64,000 nucleotides of DNA from Dicyema japonicum (Eukaryota; Dicyemida; Rhombozoa; Dicyemidae), in the NCBI GenBank assembly GCA_011109175.1, contig RDEW01000014.1, forward strand, positions 940,042 to 1,004,041, in the 5' to 3' direction. The translations under genes were made by a program, and so were the position numbers. The notes beneath the pieces were generated by a model. That model was not told where the DNA came from, ran no database searches, and was given only the letters and a program-made list of their open reading frames with translations. This document shows positions 20,125-30,268 of the stretch, in pieces (the first letter of the stretch is position 1; each line of letters opens with the position of its first letter).

Positions 20125-22455
20125 TCAGGTAGTTGCCGTCCTCACCGCGTGGCTGTTCCCTCTCAAAATTGCGAGCGAAATTCGCTCAAATAGCCAGCGG
20201 CGTTCACGGAGATCTCCAGTGCATGAGGTGATCCGGTTTCCAAGACGTCCGAAAAACTCGAGTGTAGAGGGGGAGTAGGATCCGGAAGTCTCCATAGCAA
20301 GGGGAACAAATTTGATATCATCGGGAAGGTCGACGTATTTAACGAATTTGGCCTTCTCCGCCTTTACGGATGCTGAACAGGCCCTTGTAGCACTCTCGTG
20401 AAGATTTTTCTGGGCGAACGTGTCTGTACATGTCACATCCCAAACCAGTGGTTTCCCGGCCTCAAATGGAAATATGGTCATCCCGTCCGGTCGTTTCCCG
20501 TCACTTCTGCATAACCCGACCGGTTCAAGAATGGCCGAGTATCCAGCAGCATCCATAGCTCGCCTGACAATTTCATTCAGAGCCTTGTGCCTTGGGGATC
20601 TGCCAGCGCTCCTCCTGCAGGCGAGAGGGTGCAGGCCATAGCAGTCTATCAGGATGCCGCATCGGCACGGGTGAGGTACACATACTTTTAGTCCCAGCCG
20701 CAGAGAGTTACCCGTTCTAACGCATTCATCATCCAGAAAAGTGCCCAAAGCTCCATTGGGGATGGCGTTTAGCCAAGCTCCGCTCTCAGGGGAAGCCCCC
20801 GAAAGCAAACAAGCGCGTCGATGCTGATTGGCAGATTCCAGTAGGAGTCCAAATGATTTCCAGCATAATAAGTTGTCCAGGTTTCGCTGGCGATCTTGGG
20901 AAGGAGGCAGGGGGAGGTTGGTGGCATTCCAGGCTTCTCGTGCGTGGATTATCTCTTGGTCAGTTGAGAATTCGGGTGGGGAGTGTAGAATCCTCCTGAG
21001 CAAAGGTTCGCAGGCCATGAGTGATGATAAATGAGCGGGAAGTGAGACGTTTAAAGTTCGACGGATTCCAAGACCCCCGAATCTAACTGGGAGTGTAGCC
21101 TGCATCCATGTATCATCGTCGAATCGGACATTAAATATTTGCTCCGTCGAGCTGAGGAGAGACAAATCAAAATTCTCGAGCAGCTCCAGTTGAGAATAAT
21201 ATGGAGCTGTCCTTAGTAGATAGGAGATTCTCTGGATGTTGAGACTTCTTTTCAATAGGAATAGTGCCTCGGACAGCGCGGGGGTGAGTACTTCTAAGTC
21301 CTGGAAGACCGTTTCCGGGGGACCTCCTAAGACAGCGTCATCGAGGTACCAGATGTTGAGTGGGCATCTAGAGAGCTTCGTGATCCTCTCAATGCCGAGG
21401 GAGAACAGCAGTGGTCCGTGGGGGTCGCCCTGTTGAACACCTGAGGACGATGGAACTATGAAATCCCCGTGCAATAGTGATGAAGGTTTTCCGTATGAAT
21501 AATTGACCAGTTCAAATATGTACGGACATCTTTCCTTGCAGGCCTCCAGAATGCAGTCTCTTCTTAAGCTGTTAAAAGCGTTCTTGATGTCCAGCTTTAC
21601 CATAATGTGCCTTTTAAAGTCGTGAATGCTGCGGTTCCTGAATGTCCTGACAGAGTGAACGGCTGCCTCACATCCAAGACGAGCTCCGACTCCAACTTGA
21701 CTGGGAAGCGAGGATTTTAACAAGATTGACGTAGAAAATCTGGAAGCAATCTTGGCTGCTAGTCTTCTGAAAGTGAATCCGACCGCGATCGGGCGGATTC
21801 CACCTCCCTTCTTGTCGACGGCAATCAGACTAGCCGAAAACAAGATATGACGTATCAAATCAGGCAAATGTCCAGATAATATCCTGTTAATAAGAGAAGT
21901 GAGTGAGTATGAAAGATGACTTGCTTGGTCTCCAATAGTCGGTGAAATAAGGTCTTTAAGATGGCCGGGCCTTAAGCCATCGAGACCTCCACAGCTACTT
22001 GGTGCAAAGTTCCATAACGCCGTGATGACATCCTCAGGCGACGTGGTCAAAGGGGTCGCTTCTGATGGGGGCGAGCAATGGCGTAGGTCATTCGGAGAGG
22101 GTGGATGTTTCCCCAATAGAGTCTTGTAAGTATCAATGGTTGGATTGCGTGGTCCATCTGAGAGTGAGAGGGCCTTCAATGCGGATCGGGTTCCTCCTTC
22201 AAGCAAATTCGATCGTACGGTCTTTCTTAGGCGAAGAATCTCCGTTTCCCGAGTTGAACTCCGAGTCTCAGTTGAACGGATGCAGAAGGACGTGAGGTCC
22301 GTAAAGTGAGTTCCATCCATAAATGCGCGGATGTTGTTCTTCATCTCAATCGAGAGAGACTCCTTCCCATTGCGATCTCTAGAGGAGCCAAGAGCGAAAG
22401 GAGCAAAATTAAACAAACGTATCCAGTCGTTTATTAGAGTCGGAGCGGAGTGCAT
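20125..22455 (-). CDS. Family C reverse transcriptase / restriction-like endonuclease polyprotein (776 aa)
   Basis: It copies element RNA at a nicked target site. The RT region starts at about residue 155 (GLDGLRPGHLKDL). The catalytic motifs are VKLDIKNAFNSL (motif A Asp), SGVQQGDPHGPLLFSL (motif B) and IWYLDDAVLGG (motif C, YLDD in place of the usual YADD). A thumb-like region follows. Near residue 595 there is a Cys/His cluster, CVPHPCRCG...GLHPLACRRSAGR. The endonuclease-like core GKRPDGMTIFPF...PLVWDVTCTDTF follows at about residues 655-690, with the Asp pair expected of PD-(D/E)XK enzymes. The end is SLAILRGNSHAVRTATT. R2-type elements share this domain order, but I cannot assign the clade. 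The frame is fully open, which suggests recent activity. Confidence 0.85.
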   Translation of the reverse strand: MHSAPTLINDWIRLFNFAPFALGSSRDRNGKESLSIEMKNNIRAFMDGTHFTDLTSFCIRSTETRSSTRETEILRLRKTVRSNLLEGGTRSALKALSLSDGPRNPTIDTYKTLLGKHPPSPNDLRHCSPPSEATPLTTSPEDVITALWNFAPSSCGGLDGLRPGHLKDLISPTIGDQASHLSYSLTSLINRILSGHLPDLIRHILFSASLIAVDKKGGGIRPIAVGFTFRRLAAKIASRFSTSILLKSSLPSQVGVGARLGCEAAVHSVRTFRNRSIHDFKRHIMVKLDIKNAFNSLRRDCILEACKERCPYIFELVNYSYGKPSSLLHGDFIVPSSSGVQQGDPHGPLLFSLGIERITKLSRCPLNIWYLDDAVLGGPPETVFQDLEVLTPALSEALFLLKRSLNIQRISYLLRTAPYYSQLELLENFDLSLLSSTEQIFNVRFDDDTWMQATLPVRFGGLGIRRTLNVSLPAHLSSLMACEPLLRRILHSPPEFSTDQEIIHAREAWNATNLPLPPSQDRQRNLDNLLCWKSFGLLLESANQHRRACLLSGASPESGAWLNAIPNGALGTFLDDECVRTGNSLRLGLKVCVPHPCRCGILIDCYGLHPLACRRSAGRSPRHKALNEIVRRAMDAAGYSAILEPVGLCRSDGKRPDGMTIFPFEAGKPLVWDVTCTDTFAQKNLHESATRACSASVKAEKAKFVKYVDLPDDIKFVPLAMETSGSYSPSTLEFFGRLGNRITSCTGDLRERRWLFERISLAILRGNSHAVRTATT

Positions 22456-22810
22456 CGTCGATTGGTTTGGTTAAGGCTTCGGCAGCTAGGGGGCGGGCTG
22501 CTTTAGGGATCTTCACCGGGATACTCCTCGATGACCGGCGTTCATTGATAATTTTGAGCAGCGAATCTGGATCCAAATGGGAAAGGTCTTCCCCGGAGGT
22601 ACATGCACTTGCGTGACCATTAGGAAACCCCGAACCAATTCCAAGGCACGAGCGGCAGTGCCATACCCCAAGAGCACGGATAGAGGCCTGAGAGAGCTTC
22701 AAACACCCGAGGTGAAAGAAGACTCCACAGGCAGAACAAGAAATTCCAAACTTTCTCAAATTGCTCATGTTGCAGGCAGAGCAATTAGACGATGACTTTT
22801 CGAGTAACAT
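22409..22810 (-). CDS. Leader frame of family C element: PHD-type zinc finger protein segment (133 aa)
   Basis: Residues 10-58 show C-x2-C (CSAC), C-x2-C (CSAC), H-x2-C (HLGC) and a final W-H-C-x2-C (WHCRSC), the C4HC3 spacing of a PHD finger. PHD fingers bind histone H3 tails or act as protein contacts; a role in target choice is only a guess. Downstream, VKIPKAARPLAAEALT recurs in the family C copy at 44.7 kb. The frame ends 47 bases inside the RT frame, in another phase. Confidence 0.75.
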   Translation of the reverse strand: MLLEKSSSNCSACNMSNLRKFGISCSACGVFFHLGCLKLSQASIRALGVWHCRSCLGIGSGFPNGHASACTSGEDLSHLDPDSLLKIINERRSSRSIPVKIPKAARPLAAEALTKPIDDALRSDSNKRLDTFV

Positions 22811-22827
22811 TCCACGGAATCAACAAT

Positions 22828-22975
22828 AGGCGAAAATCAAGAATAGGGGAATAATCTCAATAGGCGAAAATCAAGAATAGGAGAATAGTCTCAATAGGCG
22901 AAAATAGTCAATAAGAGAAAGTCAAAAATAGGAAAATAATCACAATAGGCGAAAAACAACAACACACAACGACAA
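22828..22975. repeat. Tandem repeat, unit about 35 bp (AATAGGCGAAAATCAAGAAT)
   Basis: Four to five imperfect copies of a unit containing AATAGGCGAAAA, then AAGAATAGG, then GAATA. It lies immediately 5' of the family C element (in its sense orientation), where non-LTR elements often carry repeated promoter or leader units. No coding sense on either strand. Confidence 0.75.
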
Positions 22976-23044
22976 CACGTTTTTTTCCAAAGTGTTCATT
23001 TATAAAATTAATTGAAGTTAATTGAAGTTAATCTTGGTTCAAGG

Positions 23045-24904
23045 TTAATGTAACAGGCTGCCCATAGGTAACGCTTGGCCCATGTGACATATTAGGATGG
23101 GCACAACAAAGTATTTGTATATCATAAGCTTTATTTTTCTACAAAGTCTTCTTCCCGAACTCCATATTTTAGATAGGCTTCTGAAAGCACCAGATGCAAG
23201 GATTTTCCGTCGAGCTACATCTTCCACATCCTCCAAAAGCGATCCGACTTTCTTATGTCTTCTCCACGTCTCGTCGGATATCCTCTCTGTACGGCTGAAT
23301 GATGTAAATTTCGTTTTGTCAGTGTTTATCTTCAAGAACCATTTTTGGAAAATGTTAGGAAGATGTTCGTTTATGTACTTGAGAAATTCAGAATCATCCG
23401 ATACAAAGTCCAGATCGTCTGCGTAAATCAACACATAATATTGTCCTTTAATGGATAAACTGAAATCCCTCAGTGCAGCCTCAAGATAAATAATAAATAG
23501 AATAGGAGACAACGAATCCCCTTGTGGAACTCCCCGAGTGGTTTTAAAAAAATTGGAAGCGGTATTTCCGATTTTGACAGCCAGGTGAGTATCTTCTAGG
23601 AGCAAGGAAATAATTCTAACATCATCCGTGTCTAGAAATGTATTCAGAATGTTAATAAGTAGTCCCCTGTGTACAGAGTCGAATGCACGACTCATGTCGA
23701 TCCCCAGAACTTCTATGCATTTTTTGTATTTCTGACATATAGCGCCAGACCATCTGTGCGTCCATACTATGTCGGCGGTTGATCTTTTTTCCCTGAAACC
23801 GCTTTGTCCAGGCGATAAGAATTTGTCGACTTTCCCTTTGATTCGATTTAATACAATGATAGAGAGGGTTTTCCGTAAGACCGATAATAGAATTATTGGT
23901 CTTAGACTGTTTGCGGGACCTCTAGGTTTCCCAGGTTTTGGTATTGGAATTAGCCATCCTCTCCCAATTCCAAGATCGTTTTTGTCTTCAAATGCTTTAT
24001 TGAGTATGATGGTGATTATTTCACCCAATTCAGTGGGTCCACATTTTATTAACTCTGCAGGTATATTATCAGGACCAGCCGCTTTCCTGTAGTTTAGTTT
24101 TCCTATTGCCTTGATAGTTTCCGCGATAATAATGGGGCAGTTAAGAGGAGCCGTTGATGTTATTGGAGATTTGTTTTCAATTTCTTGATTGTTAAAGATG
24201 TCATAGTAGTGTGAAGAGACTATGTTCGCCTTTTCAATAACATTCAATACTGATCGTCCATGTTGGTCGTGAATAACAATATTCCCTGGTCGTTTCTTTT
24301 TGCTAATAATCCGAATGGCTTTGAACATTTTGGATCCGTTCTTATATTTCTTGATTTCATCGACCTGTTCCTCCACTTCCTTTTTTACTTGATATTTTTG
24401 AAGTTTTTTGATTTTTGTTAAAATTGAGTTACGAACTATCCTTAGCTCTTTTTTTAGACTCGGTATATTTGAATTATTAATTCTAATCCTCAAATTCTTT
24501 TGTTCTGAAGATAAGTATGATATTTCTTCGTTGTTATATTTGAATTTGTTTTTGTGAGTAGTCCCCAAAACCAACGACGCGGTATTCTTCATTGCAACTC
24601 CAACGTCATTCCACAAATCCTGTGCACTATTGTTTGTATTCATCTTGCTTAATTCCTTTCTGAGTTTTTCGCCATACTCTTTCATCTTTATTTCATTGCT
24701 TATTAGAGTTTCTGTATCCAATCTTTCGAATTCCGTTTTTCCATATCTTCCAGGTTTGTACAAACTTCCCAAAGAGAACCGAGTGATCACCAATTTGTGA
24801 TCACTTGATGTTTCAAGCCCATCGTATGATCTCGAGTTTCGTATTAGGTTTTTGTTCCTTCTTCTGCACAAGATATAATCAATTTGATTATATATTTTAA
24901 TCAA
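23045..24904 (-). CDS. Family A reverse transcriptase (619 aa)
   Basis: A non-LTR reverse transcriptase. It opens with the end of the endonuclease domain (NQIDYILCRR, SSDHKLVITRF), then a basic coiled linker. RT motifs follow: NYRKAAGPDNIPAELIK, GQSGFREKRSTADIVWTH, EVLGIDMSRAFDSVHR (motif A), TTRGVPQGDSLSPILFIIY (motif B) and LIYADDLDFVSD (motif C, YADD). Thumb-like sequence continues to the TARRK-like block DVARRKILASG. The protein ends with VPILICHMG, where other copies continue YNCGTWGL, so the C-terminal domain is missing. The frame is open but the element is incomplete. Confidence 0.85.
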   Translation of the reverse strand: MIKIYNQIDYILCRRRNKNLIRNSRSYDGLETSSDHKLVITRFSLGSLYKPGRYGKTEFERLDTETLISNEIKMKEYGEKLRKELSKMNTNNSAQDLWNDVGVAMKNTASLVLGTTHKNKFKYNNEEISYLSSEQKNLRIRINNSNIPSLKKELRIVRNSILTKIKKLQKYQVKKEVEEQVDEIKKYKNGSKMFKAIRIISKKKRPGNIVIHDQHGRSVLNVIEKANIVSSHYYDIFNNQEIENKSPITSTAPLNCPIIIAETIKAIGKLNYRKAAGPDNIPAELIKCGPTELGEIITIILNKAFEDKNDLGIGRGWLIPIPKPGKPRGPANSLRPIILLSVLRKTLSIIVLNRIKGKVDKFLSPGQSGFREKRSTADIVWTHRWSGAICQKYKKCIEVLGIDMSRAFDSVHRGLLINILNTFLDTDDVRIISLLLEDTHLAVKIGNTASNFFKTTRGVPQGDSLSPILFIIYLEAALRDFSLSIKGQYYVLIYADDLDFVSDDSEFLKYINEHLPNIFQKWFLKINTDKTKFTSFSRTERISDETWRRHKKVGSLLEDVEDVARRKILASGAFRSLSKIWSSGRRLCRKIKLMIYKYFVVPILICHMGQALPMGSLLH

Positions 24905-25545
24905 GTTGCCATTTTTGTCCTTTCGTGAACCAGTCCAGGTAGTTTATGTCTTGCTGGGTGTTCAAAAGCAGTGTTCGTAATAAATAAGTTGTAGGATTCG
25001 CAGAATTGAACCAATGAGACACCAGATGAATTTCGACGATTCTCAGCATGTGATCCAATACAAGTCTCCCCATTCCGTACTTTACCAACACTGGCATTCC
25101 AGTCTCCACTAATAAACGTCAGATATGACGACGAAATTGAGTCATATGTCCCTGTCAAACATGAGTAAAACGCACCAAGTTCTTCAGGATTGGCATCAGC
25201 CCGGACAGCGGTCGGAGCATAAACATTGATGATAGAAATAACAGAGTTGGGCTTTGTTCCAAACTTCAGTTGCATGACTGCAATACGATCCGAGACAGCC
25301 CATACGCGTGTCACACGGTCGTAAAGATCCCTGTGAACCGCAAATCCAAGACCATAATGTCGGCAGTCAGAGTCCAAAGTGATCATGTAGTAATCATCCA
25401 ATTTCGTAATAGAATATGCTGTAATCTTTGTCTCATGAATGCAGCAAATACTGACACCATGGATAGATAAATCACGTGCGAGTTGATGTTTTTGGTGATG
25501 AACTTCAAGCCTCGAGTGTTGAAAGTACCAAGAGAGAATGGGCAA
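24901..25545 (-). CDS. Family A APE-like endonuclease domain (214 aa)
   Basis: It nicks target DNA to prime reverse transcription. Motifs of the endonuclease/exonuclease/phosphatase fold are seen: CCIHETKIT (E of motif II), HYGLGFAVHRDL, INVYAPTAVRAD, and TFISGDWNASVG (GDWN, motif with the catalytic Asp/Asn). The reading continues into the next frame after one indel. N-terminal residues before PILSWYFQ are unclear; the family usually starts with a GTFN or FNINGL block, seen here in a neighbouring frame as FSLGTFNTRGL. Confidence 0.8.
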   Translation of the reverse strand: MPILSWYFQHSRLEVHHQKHQLARDLSIHGVSICCIHETKITAYSITKLDDYYMITLDSDCRHYGLGFAVHRDLYDRVTRVWAVSDRIAVMQLKFGTKPNSVISIINVYAPTAVRADANPEELGAFYSCLTGTYDSISSSYLTFISGDWNASVGKVRNGETCIGSHAENRRNSSGVSLVQFCESYNLFITNTAFEHPARHKLPGLVHERTKMAT

Positions 25546-25899
25546 CGGATAATTAAGCGCGAAGAAGACATATTTTCAAAGAGGGACGTCACCACCCTCA
25601 ATAGTGATCGACTTGACGATATTATGTCCAGCCACTGTATGACCAGAAGTGGCTGCTCCCTGATTAGCCCGGACGCAGTTCATCCAGTTCTCCACTGCTA
25701 ATGGCAGAAAACGATTCAATCCCGAGTCCCACATCTCTCTTGTTGATAGATATCTTCAGAGTGGTCTCAAGAGTAGTAGATGTGGGTTTGATTTGTTGCT
25801 AAGTTCTGTTCGAGGATCCATTGTTTGTGCACTTTGTGAAATGCCTTAAAGAAAGAGCTCCCGCGCAAGATTTACTCGTCCTCACACAACTCAAGTTAT

Positions 25900-28800
25900 G
25901 GTAATCGGTGCACATGCGCATTTTATACCATTTTCCTATTGTTCTTGATCCGCATATTGTGCAAATCTGGAAATGGCGTCTCGGGACTATTTTTCATTCT
26001 TTTCTTCCAGCTCAAGTATCCGTATTAATATCTTCTTGGATTTCCAGTATCAATCTGCCAACTAAAATAATCACAATTATTCCCCTGTCAACCTTTTCAA
26101 CGACCTCTGGAAAGTCGGACTGGATGATGGCAGCTATTGAGCGGGCACGTAGCTTTCGCTCCCAAAGATCGGATTGGTTACTTCTAATCCTTGCTGAGGA
26201 CATCGAACAGAACCATGGGCCCCATAAAACGGGAAATTCCTCAATATCATGCAATTCAACATAAACGGCCTCACACACAAATCAAATGAACTTTTTGCAT
26301 TTCTAACTTTCCACAAAATTGATATTGCCATGCTACAAGAAGCAAAACTATCAAGAAAGTTAGTGCTTCCACACTACAAGGATGCTCAATTGTCCACGTG
26401 ATCGACCGAATTCAAACAGGGGAGGCGGTGTTCTCATACTCATACACAAATTTATTCCATTCTCCGATACTTCCGCTCAGACACAACCTCTGTTTGAAGA
26501 TGACGATCACATCGAACTTACTTCTGTCTTGGTGAAAATAAACCACACAAGGTATATATTTGTAAATATTTACATCCCGCCACCAAGTCCCAGTATGAAA
26601 CATTACTCCTCAAAACTAACCGAATTACAAAAGATTGAAAATGTGATAATCCGCGGAGACTTAAATGCAAAAGATCCTCTCTGGCTAATCGGCAAAAAAG
26701 AGTAATGAGAGGGGGTTTCAGGTCCTCTCTCAACTAGAACAATAAGTTATTCTTAATGACTGAAAATCAGAGACTCGAACAGCTTCCAGACATGGACACT
26801 TCAATACATCTCCTGACCTCACATTATGTTATCCATAACTATCTTTGGAGATATCTTGGAGAATTGTATATGACCAACACTCGGTCCATAATCCAATTTT
26901 ACTGTCAATCGAACTACATGGGATTCATTCAGAGAAGAAACAGAAAAATTTCTATCCGACTTTTCCGTTGAGAATTTCAAATCGCTTGACGCCGCAATGA
27001 AATTTTTTAGTTAAATCATCCTCAGTGCCGACAAGAAATACATTCCAAGAGGACTCATTGCAGACTATAATCCCAATTTCACTAAGGAAATTATCGAAAA
27101 GATTCATTCAAGACATCGACTCAAAAAATCAAGAATTTATATCGCGAAACTATTCAACCTTAATAATGAAATTACAGAGTTAATCAACAAGAGGAAATTG
27201 GACCGATAGAACAATTTCATCATAAAAATTAACTAACGGATTTTTGGGGTACTTTACGTGGAATTCAGTAGAAACAAAATAGAATGGAGACAATCCACGC
27301 CACCAGTATTGACAAGAGTCAAACACCACGAAATTTCACTCATCAGAAAGATGTCATAATGGACCACTACGAAAAGTGAGTCACATCGATATGAACAAAT
27401 GCTCTCGTCCATGCAAATTGAAAAACGTTCAAACTCTTTAAAAAAACCGATTAAAGTCAGTACGTCTGATGTCGAAAAACTCATCAAAAACGCCAAAACT
27501 CTCCTACCAAAGGGTTTGATGGAATCTGTATTCTCATTTAAAGCACCTGGGAATGCAAGGAATCAAAGCAATAACAGATATAATTTCTGTGTCCATCAAC
27601 ACCTGCAGAATTCCTGCATTATGGAAAAAATCAAAAATAATCCCAATCCTGAAGCCCAAGAAAGATCCTTCGGATCCGGATCTTTCAGAAATTGTTGAAT
27701 GTGTTGTATTGAAACTAATGTCGGAGTATCTTCCCTTCCCTGAATTTCCACATGGCTTTCGTCCACAATACTCAACATTAACACATCTCTCTACCTCAAC
27801 TCAATATATCGCTGATGGTTTTAACAATTATAATCCTTCCAAACGGACTATCCTTGCATCGATTGACCTAACCAAGGCGTTTGATCGAACATTAAGGCGC
27901 GTGCTAAGTAACAAAATTCTTGCATCTCGAATTACTCCACGTCTTCAGAATTGGCTAACAAATATCCTCTCTGGAAGAATTGGTCGAGCTTATATTATGT
28001 CATGTCTATCTCACTACAGACTCCTTCCAAATGGAGTTCCCAAGGCTCCGTTTTGTCACCTACCTTATTCAACTTGCACCTAAGCGACATTCCAACCAAT
28101 TCCAAGATAATTCTCCTATTGTATGCGGATGACCTGATTATTGCTTCTAAAGACATAGACGTTAACGAAGCACGGAGGATGTTCAGAACCACTTGAACAC
28201 TCTTGAAGAGTGACTTGGAGCAAACCACCTATCCCCCTCTCCGTCGAAATCCACCGTCACTGTATTCACGTCCAACCGCCGACAATTAAATTTTCAATGA
28301 ATTTTAACAATTCATGGACAGCTACTCACCGTTACGAAACATCCCAAAATACTTGGAGTTATTTATGACCAACTACTAACTTTCTCTAAACATGTGAAGG
28401 AACAATGTACAAAGGCCTCTCACAAGATCAACATATTTAAAGCTGTGTCAGGCCACTCCTTCGGCCAAAGCAAAGAAGCCCCAACCATCATATACAGTCC
28501 CGTGCAAATGTTATTGCCAGGGTCAAGTAATTCATAAGATAAGCAATTATGTTATTTTTTTTTGCTTTTTAAATTTTAGCCAACCTAATCAATTTTTTAT
28601 TTATTTATTTCATTCATTAAAAGTGGGATTTTTCCACTTTTTATTTTTTTAACGAAAATTAACCCGTGCATATGTTACCGCCACCTAAAGGAATTAGATA
28701 TATCTGAAGTCAAGTATTAATTATTTTATTTTTAAATTCTTTAGATGTACAATAAAATTAAAAAACGTTAAATTCCACGTGTTTCAGTTGAAAATCGTTA

Positions 28801-30240
28801 TAAAATCATAATTTTTTATTGAAAATGAGACTCCGATTTCTAAAGTTGCTAGTACTCGGAATAGCAGAAGTACAGTTCGTGAAATCCATAAGCGCTATAT
28901 TTAAGGATATGGCTGCAATGATAAACATAAATCTGGCCGGGAAAAAATTTTGTCGGCACGATATGAAAGAATTCTCGTCCGAAATTCTGTGTGCAATTCC
29001 AAAAAAACATCTAATCAGATCCGAACAGACTGTGATGTCTCTCATCTTGTCAGCAATAATACTGTAAAAAGAATATTTCGTCAAATAATCTTTTCGGACG
29101 AGCAGCGGTCAAAAAACCATTGCTTACTGAGCCTCAAAAAACAAAAAGAAAATTGTGGTGCAAAACTAAAATACTCTTCGAATGGAAAAATGTAATTTTC
29201 AGCGATGAGTGTCGGATTTCATTGAGTATCGAATCGAGAGAATATGTTAGAAGACCTCGAGGATCTCGATTTGAAACAAAGTATACAACTAAGACAATTA
29301 AACATTCACCCTCTATAATGGTATGGGGTGCAATTAAAAATGATGGAAAACGAGTGCTAGTTTTATGCACTGGAAATGTAAATTCTGTTGAATATCAACG
29401 AATTCTTTCTGTTTGCTTTTTAAAATAATAAAAATTATCAAATAAAAGTAACATTTTTGCTTATCTTATGGATTACTTGACCTTGGCGGTAACATTTGCA
29501 CGGGACTGTATAAACAATTCATTCGAACAACTATTAACTATGCAAGCCCTTGATGGTCAACCTCTGCCTCTCTTACTTCTATTGACAAACTACAAAAAGT
29601 AAAAAGCATCGCGCTCAGGACAATTACTGGATGTCTCAGATCAACTCCTGTTGATCATCTACATTGTGAGTCAAAGATCCTCCCAATTGGAGACCATCTG
29701 GAAATGATAGCTTTGCAGTTCCTCTCCCAAACCTACAGCCTAGAACATCCTGCCACTCTCTATGCAAACCACAAAACAAAAGGAAAATTATTATGACAAC
29801 CAGTGACCTGTCTCGAATGTTATCATCCATCCCTTCCAGCCCCAATGACAGGAGTCGTCTGAAACAGATACACGATTTTGTTTCTACGAGAAGATCCGAA
29901 GACTCAGAGACAGTAAAATACTACAGCGAACCCCTCTTCCAATAGACCAATCAATATCCTTTTTTCCAAGGGACGTCAGGGTGAACCTGGCTCGTCTACT
30001 ATGTGGGCACCACCGATATTTACCAACATATGATATACTCTGTCATTTTTGCAACCTCCACGTGGTGACAACAAATCACCTGTTTGAATGTCATGAATTA
30101 GTACAACGTTTATCCACAATGCCTGGACTGACCGATCTTGGGAGCGACCAGCAGCTGCTGCGTCATACTTAATAACTGCTGACCTCCTACAAGTTAGTGA
30201 GGTTGGGGTTACTTAACGAACTAACTAACTAAATTAGGTA
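25900..30240 (+). mobile_element. Family B (Jockey/CR1-like) retrotransposon, decayed and split by a Tc1-like insertion
   Basis: A 5' frame (25908-26264) ends with LLLILAEDIEQNHGP, a 2A-like motif. The endonuclease domain follows with FNINGLTHKSNELF, MLQEAKLSRK, NIYIPPPSPS and GDLNAKDPLW (26270-26700). RT pieces lie at 27400-28200: FRPQYSTLTHLS, ASIDLTKAFDRTLRR, SQGSVLSPTLFNLHLSDIP and LLYADDLIIASK. The thumb region runs to 28492, is cut by the Tc1-like element (28495-29508), and resumes with SIDKLQKVKSIALRTITGC and PVDHLHCESKILPIGDHL up to a Zn-knuckle-like end near 30110. Many stops and indels. The 3' end CCTCCTACAAG-TAG-GAGGT word recurs at 48125-48150. Confidence 0.8.
28495..29508 (+). 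mobile_element. Tc1-like DNA transposon, 1,014 bp, with TIRs and TA duplication
   Basis: Terminal inverted repeats of about 50 bp start CAGTCCCGTGCAAATGTTA at 28495 and end with the complement at 29508. TA dinucleotides flank both ends (28493-28494, 29509-29510), the Tc1/mariner target duplication. Inside, plus-strand fragments of a transposase are visible: an N-terminal helix-turn-helix remnant near 28820-29060, then NVIFSDECRISLS (first catalytic Asp block), YVRRPRGSRFETKY and SIMVWGAIKNDGK (29190-29340). The frame stops at 29428 before the last catalytic block, so it is internally deleted and broken. It lies within family B sequence, so it is the younger of the two. Confidence 0.9.
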
Positions 30241-30268
30241 TAAATTTTATTCTCCACATAGTCTAAAT

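Larger units (their letters stand above)
20100..22815 (-). mobile_element. Nearly intact family C non-LTR retroelement with PHD finger, RT and restriction-like endonuclease
   Basis: The best-preserved element in the window. It consists of a leader frame with a PHD finger (22810-22409), the 776-residue RT/endonuclease frame (22455-20125), and an AT-rich 3' tail near 20040-20110. A tandem repeat block (22828-22975) lies directly upstream and may be its promoter region. The two frames overlap by 47 bases in different phases, so one frameshift near 22440 separates them, unless frameshifting or reinitiation is used. Sequence-wise it is the reference for all other family C fragments here. Confidence 0.85.
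23045..25545 (-). mobile_element. Nearly full family A non-LTR retrotransposon (APE endonuclease + RT), 3' truncated
   Basis: Two minus-strand frames cover an endonuclease/exonuclease/phosphatase domain (25545-24901) and a reverse transcriptase (24904-23045). They were one frame; a single indel near 24945 (HPARHK to TTWTGS) splits them. The 3' side ends at the short palindromic repeat 23048-23095 instead of the RWRLFGHILRMD block present in other copies. About 300 bp of 5' sequence upstream (25560-25900) shows no recognised domain. Confidence 0.82.

Noticed and set aside
20420-22295. Several plus-strand open frames inside the family C element
   Set aside because: They are antisense shadows of the GC-richer 776-residue frame and show no motif.
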